From the NCBI GenBank assembly GCA_022453515.1, contig JAJNNY010000007.1, forward strand, positions 372,001 through 436,000: 64,000 nucleotides of DNA, in the 5' to 3' direction. Source of the stretch: Astrocystis sublimbata (Eukaryota; Ascomycota; Sordariomycetes; Xylariales; Xylariaceae). Made by a program: the position numbers and the translations under genes. The notes under the pieces were generated by a model. That model was not told the origin of the DNA. It saw only the letters and a program-made list of their open reading frames with translations, and searched no databases. Positions 44,600-56,716 of this stretch are shown here, piece by piece (the first letter of the stretch is position 1; each line of letters opens with the position of its first letter).

Positions 44600-45562
44600 G
44601 CTTAAGACAGAAGCCCGCAGGTTTCAACGGGACACAGTATCCCCTGTCTGTCTCGTGTTACGAATTGATATGATGTGAAAAGAATGTGATGACCTAGGCT
44701 AGTTTGTGCAATGCGGGGCAAGACCAGGCGAGCTGAATTCGGCACGCGCTTACGAATTGATACGACGAAAGTTTCTTCAATCTGTGTATTATACCCATGA
44801 TGCGGCGGTAGTGATGGAAAGAGCGGCGTTCGAGTGGCCGGCAGGAGACAAGTAGCTTGTAGTTGCTCAAATTTGCAGTGAATGAATGGGCCATTGGCAT
44901 GGCTTGGTTTGTGAAGGAAGAGAAAGTTGAATAAGTACCTAAGGTACTTAGCTTGAACGCTTGATCGAAAACCTGCTCATAGCTCACCGCTAGCTGACCT
45001 CGCGGGAAATGAAGACTATCGCGACCCTTGCGAAGTACAATTGCAACATCAATCGTTCTTCGCGTCTGTCTTTTGGCTCCTAGGTATCTAGAGACGACCG
45101 ACCTCGCGCGGCCATTCATTCCGCCGGGGTCAACCGACGGAGTCCCGGAGACGCTGACCCCCTCGACCCCTGGATTGCATTGATCCCCCACCATCCGCCC
45201 ACCCTTTCGGAACCAAGAACCGGCATTTTGAGATTCCCTTGTCGCCCTGTCGCGCTTTCGGCTAGATCCCATTTATTGAATCTGGGGTACACCACGATGT
45301 AAAAGGGCCCTGACATTTCGGGAGTTGTGACTTTCTTCTCTTCTCTCTCGTGATAGTATATGTGGAGTGACTTTGAGATGTTTTACTTCCGTGGAATCTA
45401 CTGAGTAGCCAATTAGCACTGCCAGAGAGCCGGACAACATCGCAACATCGCCATTGCATCAGAGATTCCCATCTTACTGGTGAGCTCGAGTCTCGTGGAT
45501 AAGAGCCGCTTACATCACCACCAAAAGCCGTTCGGTTCATCCCTCGTTCACACCACGGCCCC
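44600..45562. other. Intergenic region, thiolase promoter
   Basis: Nearly 1 kb between two plus-strand genes. ORFs on the minus strand (44694-45648) are without domain or splice support. A near-palindrome AAGTACCTAAGGTACTT lies at about 44934-44950. Confidence 0.4.
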
Positions 45563-46834
45563 ATGGCGACCCTCCCCAAAGGCCTTAAAGCCGTCCTCAC
45601 CAAGGCGCCGACGGACACGGTGATCCTCTCCTCCCTGCGGACACCCATCTGCCGCTCCTACAAAGGTCAGCTCAAAGATGCTTATCCGGAGGAACTGCTC
45701 GCCACCGTTCTCCGCGCCACCCTGGCCGCCAACCCAAATCTGGCCCCCTCTGAGATCCAGGACGTAGCTGTCGGCGTAGTCCTCTCGGAACTGGGGGGAT
45801 CCAAGGCAGGTCGCATGGCGCTGAACCACGCCGGCTTCCCTAACTCCACGTCCCTACACACCGTGAACAGAGCCTGCAGCAGCTCTCTGCAGAGCATCTC
45901 TGCGATCGCCGGGGAGATCAGCACGGGCATGATCGACGTGGGCGTGGCGGCCGGGACCGAGAGCATGACGCGCAACTACGGGAGCCGGGCGATTCCCGTC
46001 GATCTATGGCCGGTGCTGAAGGACGAGGAGAAGAAACTGGAGAACCACCACGTGAGGGACTGTATCATGCCCATGGGCCTCACGAGCGAGAACGTCGCTA
46101 AACGGTACTCGGTCTCGCGGGCGGATCAGGACGCTTTCGCGGTCGAGTCGCACCGACGGGCTGCAGAGGCGCAGAAGAGCGGACGCTTCGACGCGGAGAT
46201 TGTGAAGGTGAACACGAGGTTCCAGGAAATGGACAAGGCGGGGAACAAGGTGGGCGAGGAAAAGCAGATCGAGGTGACGAAGGACGACGGCATCAGAGCC
46301 GGCGCTACGCTCGAGGCGCTGGCGAAGCTGAAACCTGCCTTCGCGGCCGACGGAGCTAGCACGGCGGGCAACTCGTCCCAGGTGTCCGACGGCGCGGCCG
46401 CGACGCTGCTTATGCGCCGGTCGACCGCGCAGGCTCTTGGGCTTACCTCGTCCATCATCGGCAAGTTCGTCCACGCGGCCACGGCGGGCTGCGATCCCGA
46501 CGAGATGGGCGTCGGCCCCGTCTATGCTATCCCTTTGCTGCTTTCGAGGCTGGGGCTCACGGTCGAGGATGTGGATCGCTGGGAGCTGAACGAAGCGTTT
46601 GCGAGCCAGGCGATCTACTGTGTAAGGAAACTGGGGTTGGAAAAGGCGTATGAAGAGGGAAAGCTAAACCCGAACGGAGGCGCCATTGCATTGGGACATC
46701 CCCTGGGCGCGACGGGCGCGAGGATGGCGAGTACACTTTTACATGGGCTGGGCAGTCAAGGGGGAGAGGTGGGAGTTATGAGCATGTGTGTCGGGACGGG
46801 GATGGGGATGGCGGGCTGTTTTGTTAGGGAGTAG
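45563..46834 (+). CDS. 3-ketoacyl-CoA thiolase (acetyl-CoA C-acyltransferase)
   Basis: Single-exon 423 aa type I thiolase, closest in pattern to fungal Pot1/Fox3. It performs the last step of fatty-acid beta-oxidation, splitting 3-ketoacyl-CoA with CoA. All active-site residues are present: nucleophile Cys105 in NRACSSSLQS, NEAF loop in WELNEAFASQA, His379 in GGAIALGHPLGATGAR, and Cys409 in CVGTGMG. Length is typical. Oddity: I see neither a PTS2 near the N-terminus (MATLPKGLKAVLTKAP lacks the final H/Q-L pair) nor a PTS1 at the C-terminus (ends CFVRE). The start of the protein is basic and free of acidic residues until residue 18, which could serve as a mitochondrial presequence. Peroxisomal location is therefore not secured. 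Confidence 0.9.
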   Translation: MATLPKGLKAVLTKAPTDTVILSSLRTPICRSYKGQLKDAYPEELLATVLRATLAANPNLAPSEIQDVAVGVVLSELGGSKAGRMALNHAGFPNSTSLHTVNRACSSSLQSISAIAGEISTGMIDVGVAAGTESMTRNYGSRAIPVDLWPVLKDEEKKLENHHVRDCIMPMGLTSENVAKRYSVSRADQDAFAVESHRRAAEAQKSGRFDAEIVKVNTRFQEMDKAGNKVGEEKQIEVTKDDGIRAGATLEALAKLKPAFAADGASTAGNSSQVSDGAAATLLMRRSTAQALGLTSSIIGKFVHAATAGCDPDEMGVGPVYAIPLLLSRLGLTVEDVDRWELNEAFASQAIYCVRKLGLEKAYEEGKLNPNGGAIALGHPLGATGARMASTLLHGLGSQGGEVGVMSMCVGTGMGMAGCFVRE

Positions 46835-47138
46835 AATTATGTCAAGACGTGATAGGAATGAAAGGAAAAGAGGAGGAAAAGGATGAGCATGTTTTGAGCT
46901 GTGTTCATATTAAGATGACAACTACAACAAGATGCTGCGCACTTTGCTAGCGATGGAACTGTATTCACTCCGTATTTGCGGTATCCCGCACAAATCTTAT
47001 CCTTGATTCTTGCAACAGTCCATCGTGTCCGTAGTTTCTCTCGTCCATTTCTCCTCTACCCCTTTCCCGGTTCTTTGGCCTCTTCTCTTTTCCCCTCTCG
47101 TCGATCCTTTGAACACGCTAACAGAAAGATTGCCCTTG
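46835..47138. other. Convergent 3' spacer, thiolase and F-box genes
   Basis: Short region between the ends of two converging genes, about 300 bp. Nothing else recognised. Confidence 0.4.
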
Positions 47139-48947
47139 CTATGGATACTCTGCAACCAGTCGCCCCCAGAATGGGGCAGTGTGCACTGGATGTTCAATGT
47201 TACTCTGCGATAGCACGCAGGATGCTTCTCTACATCGAAGGCGTTGATAAGCATCGCCTGCAGACCTGCTAGCATGTCGCAAGTACTCCGCATTCACTTC
47301 GTTGTAGCCCACCAGGGGTGTGCGTTCCATCAACTCTTCGACGTTGGAGGGGCATTTCTCGTACGTCAGCTTCTTGAGTCTTTCAAGGTCCCAGAAGATA
47401 TAGGCGCAACGGAACATGCAACACTGGCCGACGGATGTGAGCTTGTACTGGGGCGTTGGTTCGTCAGTCTCGAGATTCTTGACCATGTCGTAGTACCACC
47501 AGAGCTTGGGACCGTCGTCACCTCCGCGCCACACGTTCATAATCTCCCGAGCGCACTCGGCGAAGTTGTCCAGATTGCAATCGCCACAGAGCCACTCGGA
47601 CGGCAGGCACTCTGCAGGAGTCATGGGTACGACACCCCAGCGCCAGCCCGCCTGCATCGCAGGGACGAACCTTACCCTTCCGGTATCCATGTTCACTTCT
47701 ACATTGGTGTGATACATTTTTACCAGACGTTGATAATATAGTAGTAGTTGGTGGAGCCTGTCGCCTTCCAATCCATAACCTTCCATGGGCTCTATGCGCT
47801 CTATGTCAAGTCAGTCAACAACAATACGTGTACGTAGGCAACCCATGGGTAGGTCATGTTCCACATACCACGTTCGGTAATGGTGAAGTAACGGATGAGC
47901 AACAGCTCAACCTGTCGCACCTGCTCGTATTCCCAGGGAGGGATACAATTCCAGAAGGTCTTAAAGACCAAGTCGTAAAGATCTCTATCGATGCCTAGAT
48001 CTGCACGAACGGGAGTCTTCTCAAAGGCAACTGCCCCGAGATAATAGATGTACAGCGCGTGACGGAAACGACGCATCTCCGAAACCGTCACCTCTGTCTT
48101 GAGCTCTGCCCAGCTCGCTGGATCGCTCTGCGGGTCTTGCTTCACAGCGACGTAATATGCGTCCTGCAAAGCCTCCTCGGCTATCGTCTCAGCCCAGCGC
48201 CGCATGGATTTGTCGAGTTCGAGATACCCGTCAACTTGGCTGAGCTTGATGATGGCGTACCACTCACGCCAATCACCTATACCGCTAGAGTCAGTGATTG
48301 CCTGTTAGAGTAAAGAAATTGCTCGTGAAACGGGGGTTTGCGGGTGTCTTGGGAGTACAGTTACCGATTAGGGTAACTTATGCTCTTGAGACTTGGTAGA
48401 AACGGGAATAAATGACTCGAGCGAACTACATACGGGGATCCTTGATGAAATGCATCAAGGGTTGAAGCATGTCTCTCCACAACTCGGCTGAAAATACATA
48501 TGTATTCTCTTGACCGGGTTCAAGAGCCTTGCCCCGAATCTCTTCTAGCGCAAAGATGGTTGCTGCGAGCGGCATATCATCTGCGCCGATAGTGGAAACA
48601 ATCATATTCCGGGCAATCAAAGGCTCGTTGTCGGATATGAAAGAGTAATACTCAGGTCCAGTGAGTGCCAGATTGACAATGGAGTCCGTATCGAGGTACT
48701 TCTCGATGATCTGGAAACGGATCTCGGCAGGTAAGCGTTCGAAATAGCTGGCATGATGGACATCAAGGTCGCTGAGAGGGGCGGTCAGTATCTTTCGTCC
48801 ATGGCTTTACCTCTATGCAGCAACCACATACCTTTCGTGATCCGCGTCAACTGTGTTCTCGAGAATGTAATCAGCAATGTCGATGGACGTATCAGTCAAG
48901 TCCTCAAGGACTTGTGGTCCCATGAAGGCTTCCGGTGCTGGAGCCAT
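47139..48947 (-). CDS. F-box-like protein
   Basis: Four exons join in phase: 48947..48832, 48771..48434, 48276..47869, 47800..47139, giving 507 aa. Donors are GTATGT throughout, with AG acceptors. Residues about 45-90 resemble an F-box: FERLPAEIRFQIIEKYLDTDSIVNLALT. The remaining 400 residues are helical with many Trp/Tyr (WREWYAIIKLSQVDGYLELD, WNCIPPWEYEQVRQVELLLIRYF) and look like a fungal F-box companion region without known repeats. The F-box family links substrates to Skp1-Cul1 ubiquitin ligases, and the substrate here is unknown. The C-terminal 40 residues are less coding-like, so a further 3' intron is possible. Two ACGCGT sites lie upstream at 49278-49292. Confidence 0.75.
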
Positions 48948-51276
48948 GATCACTTGTCCAGAACCTGGCTGGATTGGTGCCGCCGCTCGAACTTTTACCG
49001 GTCGGACCCTTTGAAGGCGTCCCAGAGCTATGCGAAAGTGAAGTAAGGCACAAGGAAGGCAGTGGAGTCGGCGTGAAATCCGAAGTGAAAAGGAATCACA
49101 GCTGTGACTAGGGTGGGCAGGATTTGCAGTTGGCGGTTGGAGGGTTGTTGGTGGGTGCCGATGCGTTTCCTGCACAGGAAGAAAAAGAAGAGGATGGAGG
49201 GGGGAAGGAGCTCAACCGCCTTAAAGTACTACCTTCACTTCCCAGTGAATGAATTACAGAGGCTACTGTTACTGACAACGCGTTAAACGCGTCCTTTAAC
49301 GCGATCGGTACGTCGGTACGTCGGTACATCTTACTGTTGACAAACCATTCACTACATAGCTGTAACAACACGTAAAGGGCAATGGAAACTCAAATGGAAA
49401 GCGCAGTAATTCACAGACGAGGCACATGCTTGTGAGCTTATGTCAATGTCTACTTAGCCCCTTGGCCCAGAACAACAAGGAAAGAGCGTGAATTTGGCAT
49501 GGTAGGCTGCTTATACGGACACGATGTAATTCTATTGTATCCGGATAACGAGCGTACAACATTTTGTAAGTAGAACTTTTAGCGTCGAAAGCTCGGCCAT
49601 TGTTGCAAGACTGGGCCGCCTACACTGAGGGTGACAAAGTACCTACCTAAGTGTATTGGATGTATTGAATGTAGCATGAATCATAATCAAAACACTATCA
49701 TATCATGTAACGAATCTAAATCTAGGCTTTGATTGTATTTGTCATACATCCATATAGACAAGTTCAGATGTTCGTAATGAGCCTGTTAACTATCACACAG
49801 TAGGGGAAACCTTCGAAGGAAGAGTATTTTGATGGCATACTACAATAGAGGGATCTTACTCAGAGACGTGCCAAACAATGTGTTCAGACTGGGTTTCTTG
49901 GAAGCACTTAGACAAGAATCTATAAAGTTTTTACCACATTGTAGTGGGATAATTAATTGAAGAAACCAAAGCTGAATGGATCCCTAGCTGAAGTCTGCAC
50001 TTTGTGTCACTATTTTGTAATATTATATTGTTTTCATAGAACACAGGAGACAGCTCTGCCTTTTTTTATCTTTTCCCCCCTCTTTGGCTTCTCGAGGGAT
50101 CTCCCCAAAACTAGGAGTATTCACCTGCTCCTATTTGCACACCGGTTTGTCCTAGCTCTACAATAACATCTACGGGTAATATTGCGTCTCGTGTTGCTTC
50201 TATAGTGATTCTAAATAGCATGTGACATATCACGTTTGTAGAACTAACTGTGACACTAATTATCTTGAGATATGAAAATATAGAATGTTATCTACTCGGA
50301 GAGACGACTGTGTGCAGCTACCTGTATACGGAACTGTGACATAGCATATAATGAACTTAGTCCCTTTTCAGGTGACTACCTAAACGGCAATGAGGTCAAT
50401 TGCAGGTCATGCGCACCAGCGTCCGGTGTCCATTTCGGATGTTAGCTGGTCAGGAGACATCTTCAATGCTGGGCATCTCCGTCTGGTAGATGCAGACGCT
50501 TCAGAGTTCGGTATAGCCATCTGTCGCTCGTTTCCAAGGTGTAAGTTAGACTGCATGGTGAAGTACGATGTCTATGCATGTTTGTGGAGGTGTGTGAATG
50601 ACACGCCAAAAGTCTTGTTGCGTGAGAAAATTGGTGAAAGATTCCATCGGTCCTATGTGGTAGAAATAGAAATGATGTAATCAAGATTCAGATTCGACCC
50701 GGAACCACTCGATCTGCAGAGCAGGGCAATTGATGTTATTCAATTATCTCTTTCCAGCCAAACTATGCCTACAGCATCACCGCATCAGGCTTTGGATACC
50801 TACCTAGATGCACATATTCACGGGCCTAAACTGTGACCTCAACGTCTAAAAAATTTCATTCCCTGATTATTTAGAAGGCTGCCAGGCTCCAGACACAGAC
50901 TCCAGTGTAGGCCAGGTAGGGCATGCATTCAAAACCTAGATCCCACAAAATTCTGAGGTAATTAAGCCTCCGATGAGTCCGCTACGTCAATGTCCCCATG
51001 GTGGCATCTGAAGCCGGGTCTATCACCAAGCGAATAAAAATGAACGAATGACATACATGCGCAATGCATATACCTCTATACTAAGACAACAATCGCCATC
51101 GCCTTTACTGTTGTTGAGTCTAATACATGGTGTTTGTGAGGACCACACATATGAGGTGTTTTTGATTTGATTTGACTTTGCCCCTTTGTATGCATACTGG
51201 GTAGGCAGATAAATTGAAATCTATTGACGACACAATAGTGCGAGCTCCATCTCATCAAAATTCCCCATCTTCTCAT
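48948..51276. other. Long intergenic region, no supported gene
   Basis: 2.3 kb. The first 400 bp hold the F-box promoter with paired ACGCGT sites and a TCGGTACG repeat. The remainder is AT-rich. An ORF of 96 codons at 50390-50680 has no domain and no splice context, so I do not call it. Confidence 0.4.
49278..49292. promoter_or_regulatory. Two ACGCGT (MCB-like) sites upstream of the F-box gene
   Basis: ACGCGT occurs at 49278-49283 and 49287-49292, separated by three bases, about 330 bp upstream of the minus-strand F-box start. ACGCGT is the binding core of the MBF (Mbp1-Swi6) G1/S factor in yeasts. Use here is inferred only from sequence. A TCGGTACG unit repeats nearly three times just beyond (49305-49328). 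Confidence 0.4.
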
Positions 51277-51771
51277 CTATTTGAATACAATCACTCTAAT
51301 ACCCTCATCGTAGGATGTTATATGACCCCCAACTCTACCTCCACTCTCACACTCCTGCAGAACCTTCTCGGCCAATTCCGCGATTCGACCGCATCTAACT
51401 TTGGTGCGTTGCATCCCACAAACCCCAATCTCGCCACCGCTCACTGATACAAGAGTGGTACAATCTAGACATAGGCTCGTTAGAATAACATATACTTATC
51501 CGAAGAAGTGCGACATGGAATTCATTCTTGTCGAGGACGACAGCTGTGGCTTACAAGATTTAATGTAGTTCTGGTTGGAACAGTCGCTCTTCCGCTTGCC
51601 TTTCAAGTGATTGATGGCTTTTGTTATCGCCTTGGATTTCGGCGAGCCATTGGTTGTTTCGCAAATGAGGACAGGCTCTGTCATAGGTGCACGGACAGTA
51701 ACAGGATTAGCCGCGACTAGAGCAAGGATGGCGAGAATTGCCATGGCGATATTAGCTCGTAAGAAACGCAT
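51277..51771 (-). CDS. Small secreted six-cysteine protein, effector-like
   Basis: Two exons, 51771..51555 and 51464..51277, join in phase 1 across an 89-bp intron (donor GTAAGC, branch-like CTAAC, acceptor TAG), giving 134 aa. A clear signal peptide opens it: MRFLRANIAMAILAILALVA, with likely cleavage near AAN-PV. The mature part has six cysteines, in ICETTNG, SDCSNQ, YCTTLV, GVCGMQ, VRCGRI and QECESGG, enough for three disulfides, and ends with GGRVGGHITSYDEGIRVIVF. Reading exon 1 without splicing ends after 91 codons and loses four of the six cysteines. The pattern resembles small secreted proteins found in many Pezizomycotina. Role unknown; effector, antimicrobial or wall-associated functions are all possible. 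It sits alone in a gene-poor region. Confidence 0.75.
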
Positions 51772-53963
51772 GTTGAAGTTCAGCTTTTTCCGATTCAGTG
51801 GCTGCCGTGGACTTGTTTTTTTCGGGAGACTTGTAGGTAGGGAAATGTGTAAGGAAGTTTATGAGGATATATGTAGGGATATTAGTAGATAGAGACGAAA
51901 TAGGTGGTGATGGTGGTGGTGGGAGTGCGACCTTAATATAGGCCGCCGGCGCAGCTCTCTGTCCGATGCCAACAAGGTTACAAGTGGCCTCACTCCTGAT
52001 ATTTGCGGACAAATGCGCGGCTTGACTAAGCTAGGTTTCATGCACATGCAAAGTGAATGGTAATTATCTTTGATCCAATAGATGCCAGCTTCACATCTAA
52101 ATAAGGTTCCAATCTACTTCGTACCAAGGTAGTGCCTGGTCGTCAAATTACGGCAAAAGCTTATCCAATGCCCCTGCACGCAGCTGCAGGACTGAAGTGA
52201 TTGTCAAAACCACTGGGGGAGAAGCACCCGACGACGTTCAGGGTCAACTAACGCTCTCGCATCATGGGTGCTGCGCAATCAACGCCGATTGGGTAGCGTT
52301 AGCAAACTTGCCGCAGACTGAATAGATGTGAAGATCACACCCAAGAATGTGGATGTAGAAGGGGAAAATTTAGTCACCTGGCGTTGATGGGATCAAGAAA
52401 CAGTAACCTTTTTGGCAGGTGAGTATATTATTCCTCTTCTTCTGCATATCGGACAAGATGTAACTGATCTGAACATCATGTTATTAAGCAGCTTAAACAT
52501 CGTGGTCGTTCAATAGTCAGTATCGCAATGCTTGGGATATGTTACTTCAACTACCTAGATTTCATTACTTTCAAATCGAATAGGAGGTAGGAATGGCTCC
52601 TTCTTCTGGCGGTATGGTGATGATGGTTGCGCTGAGATAGGGTTGGATGTATTGAACTTCGCATGCTCAGATAAAAAGGATTCCTCTAGTAATGACGATT
52701 CCAATGGGACAGTGTTTGATGCTGTAAATATTGCAAGCTCACATCGTTCAGTTGAAATGAAATGAAATTGTCGATACGTAACTGAGTTGAGTATCTTGTG
52801 TGCTGGATAGTCCTGTACGGCCTGCGAACGTCGAGTTGTTCGTGTAGGCCCTGGACGCGGTGGTGGGCTCAGGAAGTGACATGAGAAGATAATAATGCGG
52901 GATAGAAAAATGACTGGAGGTTGTCCTCTTAGATACCTACCTAGATAGTTGTTCATGCTCCTTCTCTGGTCTTTTCGACCCATGACATTCTGCTGTGTTC
53001 ATTAGAGAGCTTTGCTGCGTTTCCAAGGATCTTTGATCCAGTTAACTTGTATCACAAACAAAAGATGTTGGGTACATATGCAGACGGCATCTTACAGCCT
53101 AGACTGTTTGCATTGGGGTTGCAAACGGAGGTGCCTTAGAAATGGCGGGTACACCTTCGTCATGAACAAGCTAACGCTTGCTCATGGTTGCAAACTCTGT
53201 GTACTTACCTAAGTACACAGGCAAAACCTACACATTAAAACTCGTCCAAACTTCACAAATACAGACTAATTATAGGTTACCTTGATTGAGACATTTGCTT
53301 CTGCTGATAGAGCACCGATCTGTATATATATCAATATCACCATTGGATGGATTATCCTGTGATACATCAGATGCAGCCTTGGCATCTTTATTCAGAATGG
53401 CATCGTAAAGGAGGCACCACTAATGACGTGTATCCCATAATACACTTGGCCTGGGTGCTCCATATCTTTTGCTACATTAGCAGCCTGTTTGTGTAAACGG
53501 CAACGTCAAACAAATGTATACATCATGAATCAATTACAGTGCATATCCATGTTTACATGTAAGGGACGGACGCCACATAATAAGCCTGCTCCATAGTGGA
53601 CACGGAACAAACGGTATATACATTCCCCATAGGTTTTTTTGTCTCAAGGGACGGCATTATTCGAGTTGTTATTGAGAACTTCTCAGTCATTGCTAGGCAA
53701 CTAAATAACACCCGCACTAGTTCTTTCCTAAGCTACCTGTCTGCTAACTAACACACTTCCCAACATCGAACACACCACCCCACCAAACTCATCTTGCACT
53801 CTCTCTCAACTTTATTGACATTTTGCCTTGTGTTATTGACCGTGGCAAAGCTTCTGCCCAAATTTTTCACAATTCTTGATATCGCTGCTTCTGATCCTCC
53901 CAATTCGCCTTGATAATTACCCACTTGGCACTAAACTTTGCACTCTCCGAAGTCCTACACATC
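51772..53963. other. Long AT-rich intergenic region
   Basis: 2.2 kb between divergent genes (secreted protein and dynamin-like GTPase), containing both promoters. An ORF of 142 codons at 52555-52983 (-) lacks domains. No TIRs were found. Confidence 0.4.
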
Positions 53964-56297
53964 ATGGTAGTCTCATTTGATACCGAACTAGTCAACGGAC
54001 TATGTTCCAACGACCACCTGGAGCTTCTAGATGCTGTGGATCAGTTGAGACTCCAGGGCCTTGATCACTACATCTCTCTTCCTCAGATCATCGTCTGCGG
54101 AGATCAATCTTCCGGAAAGAGCTCTGTTCTTGAAGCCATTTCTGGAATCCCTTTCCCTGTCAAAAGCAACCTTTGCACCTGCTTCCCCACCGAGTTGATC
54201 CTTCGAAGATCCCCTCATGCCGATGTCACCGTTTCCATTGTCCCTCATAGTCCACGCCGAAAGCGTAAGGGACAAGAAGCCATCTCGGCCTTTAGCAAGA
54301 CGCTGGATGGGTTTGATGGCCTCGCGACGCTGGTTGATAACGCCAAGATCGCTATGGGAATCTCAATGCAGGGAAGTGGTTTTTCGAAAGATCTCCTACG
54401 CATCGAGATCAGTGGCCCGCATCATCCGCACCTGACTATCGTCGACTTGCCCGGGTTGATTCATTCGGAGACAAAGCAACAGAGTGCTTCTGACGTCGAG
54501 TTGGTCAGAGACGTCGTACAGACTTACATGAAACAACCACGAAGCATCATACTTGCAGTAGTTTCGGCCAAGAACGACTTCGCGAACCAGATAGTGCTCA
54601 AGCTTGCACGATCTGCTGACCCCGAGGGCAAGCGAACTATGGGCGTCATCACTAAACCAGACATGCTTTTCGCGGGTTCGGGCACCGAGGCGATGTACAT
54701 CTCGCTAGCTAAGAATCAAGAGTTCGAGTTCACGCTTGGATGGCATGTGCTCAAAAACCTCGATTCGGAGAAGGTTTCCGGGTCGTCGCTTCTTCGTCTT
54801 CGAAACAAGGAGGAGAAGGAGTTCTTCTCGAAGGGAGTGTGGAGTCAACTCGCCTCTTCAATGCTCGGCATCAAGGCTCTGAGAGGCAAATTGAGTGAGA
54901 TGCTGCTCAAGCAAATTGCGACAGAGTTGCCTCACTTGATTGGGGAAATTGATGACAAGCTGTCTGAATGCAGTGGTCTCTTGGGTCAGCTTGGCGAGCC
55001 ACGGGTTACGATCAACGAACAGAGACTGTACCTGCTGAGTATTAGCGAGAAATACCAGTCTCTGATCTATGAAGTGGCAAATGGCACCTATAACGCCAGC
55101 TTCTTCGAGAAAGCCAATACGGAGTGTGGATACAAACAACGCCTACGGGCAATGATTCAGAATCTCAACCGGGACTTTGCATCGAATATGAAACAGTTTG
55201 GCCACGCACGAACCATCATTAGCTCTGAAGACCAAGTCGAAGCTGAAAGAGATGCAGTTTTGAGAGATGACTTCGTAAAGGAAGCTCAAGGGATCATGCG
55301 GAGGTCTAGAGGTCGTGAGCTGCCGGGTCGTTTCAATTCATCGATCATCACGGACCTCTTTCTAGAGCAATCTAAGCCCTGGAAGAAGATTGTGATCTCC
55401 CATGTTGACCAGTGCTGGGATGCTACGAGAGAATGCTTGGATCTTGTCGTCAAATCAGTCGCTGATGGGTCTGTCGGTTTACGTTTACTCCGAACCGTAA
55501 TCGACCTAACGTTGAATGGCCTGAAGGATAAAATCACCTCTAAAGCTATTGAGCTTATCGACTCCCAAGTGGTCTGTCATCCAGTTACCTACAACGAACA
55601 GTACCTTGAAGCAGTTCACCGAATCCAAGACGGACGCCGACATGAATTTTGCTCAGAGGTCATCGAAAACTTCTTTGGGTGTGGTAGCCTAACAACTTCT
55701 ATGGATCTGTCTTATAAACTTCACGATCTAGTTAGCCTCGTCAAACAGTTATCCCAGCGCCAAGAGCCTGACGACGAGAGATTTGCTGCTTCTGAAGCGG
55801 TTGATTGCATGGAAGCATACTATTCTGTAAGTTGTCTACACTGACCCAATGAGTACTTGTTAACAGTTCTCTTAGGTTGCTCTCAAGCGCATCGTTGATG
55901 ATATCTCAATCGAAGTGATCGAGCGGAAGCTCATGGCCGCTCTTCCCGCGATGCTCTCACCTACGGTAGTGTTCAAGATGCCCGAAGACATCGTCTCAAC
56001 TATTGCTGGCGAATCACAAGAAATGAGGGTCAAAAGAGCTACACTGGCAGCTCAAGTTGAGACTTTGGCCAAGGGGTCTGAGACCTGTAAGCGATTCGCA
56101 GGCATCCGTCTTAGTGGTAAGTGACGAATTTGAGCAGAATCGCGGATTTCAATGCTAAAGGTCACATAGAACCAACCACCGTGGATGAGGAGAATGACGA
56201 AGATGCCAAGGACTCTGCATCAGCCTCGGCAGACGACGCAGACGACGCAGATGGGGAAGCTCAGTCGGACTTGACGCACGAGGATCAAGGAGAATGA
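53964..56297 (+). CDS. Dynamin/Mx-like GTPase
   Basis: Three exons, 53964..55826, 55876..56116 and 56170..56297, join in phase and give 743 aa. Canonical dynamin GTPase motifs: P-loop GDQSSGKSS (46-54), switch-I Thr in CTCFPTEL, DLPG at 161-164 and TKPD at 230-233. A stalk-like helical region follows (from about 290), then a GED-like segment in exon 2 (YYSVALKRIVDDISIEVIERKLMAALP, about 618-645), where vertebrate Mx and fungal dynamin-like proteins place the effector domain. No PH or proline-rich domain is present. The tail is acidic (EENDEDAKDSASASADDADDADGE). This matches the expanded fungal family often annotated as dynamin GTPase or interferon-induced Mx-like, distinct from Vps1 and Dnm1. 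Membrane or defence role unknown. Confidence 0.88.
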
Positions 56298-56716
56298 TCA
56301 GCACTGAGAAAGTAGTGAAGCTGGACATGTGCATCGAAATTCCATGTGTAACGGGACTCGCAACCGATTCATCTGATAGCGAAGAACTTCCAAGAAGAGA
56401 GTGATGTAGCGCATTTTGTACCTGACAAGGGCTAAGGATATTGAAAAGGCCGCCAACGACAGCCTCGCGAAAGGTCTGTTCGTGTTAGTCGCGGAGTTAA
56501 AGTTGGTGTGTCTATAGCCTCGTCGATCGCGAGTATCAAGTAGCTAATACGGATTCTCATTGCTTTACAAATTCCAGGTCTGCGAGAATGATGTCGCTAT
56601 CGATTGTTAGAGTTGAAGGCATCGTTTGATGAAACTTCGCATGTATGCGCCACAATACATCCCATGAGTGCCACTATGATACCAGTTGACGGCAGCGATT
56701 TAGATTTTCGTGTAAT
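56298..56716. other. Convergent 3' spacer
   Basis: About 420 bp between the dynamin-like gene and the converging 2EXR gene. No supported ORF or repeat. Confidence 0.4.

Noticed and set aside
50390..50680. 96-codon ORF with some coding-like appearance
   Set aside because: No recognisable motif, no upstream or downstream exon, and surrounded by AT-rich DNA. Could be a relic, but the support is too weak.
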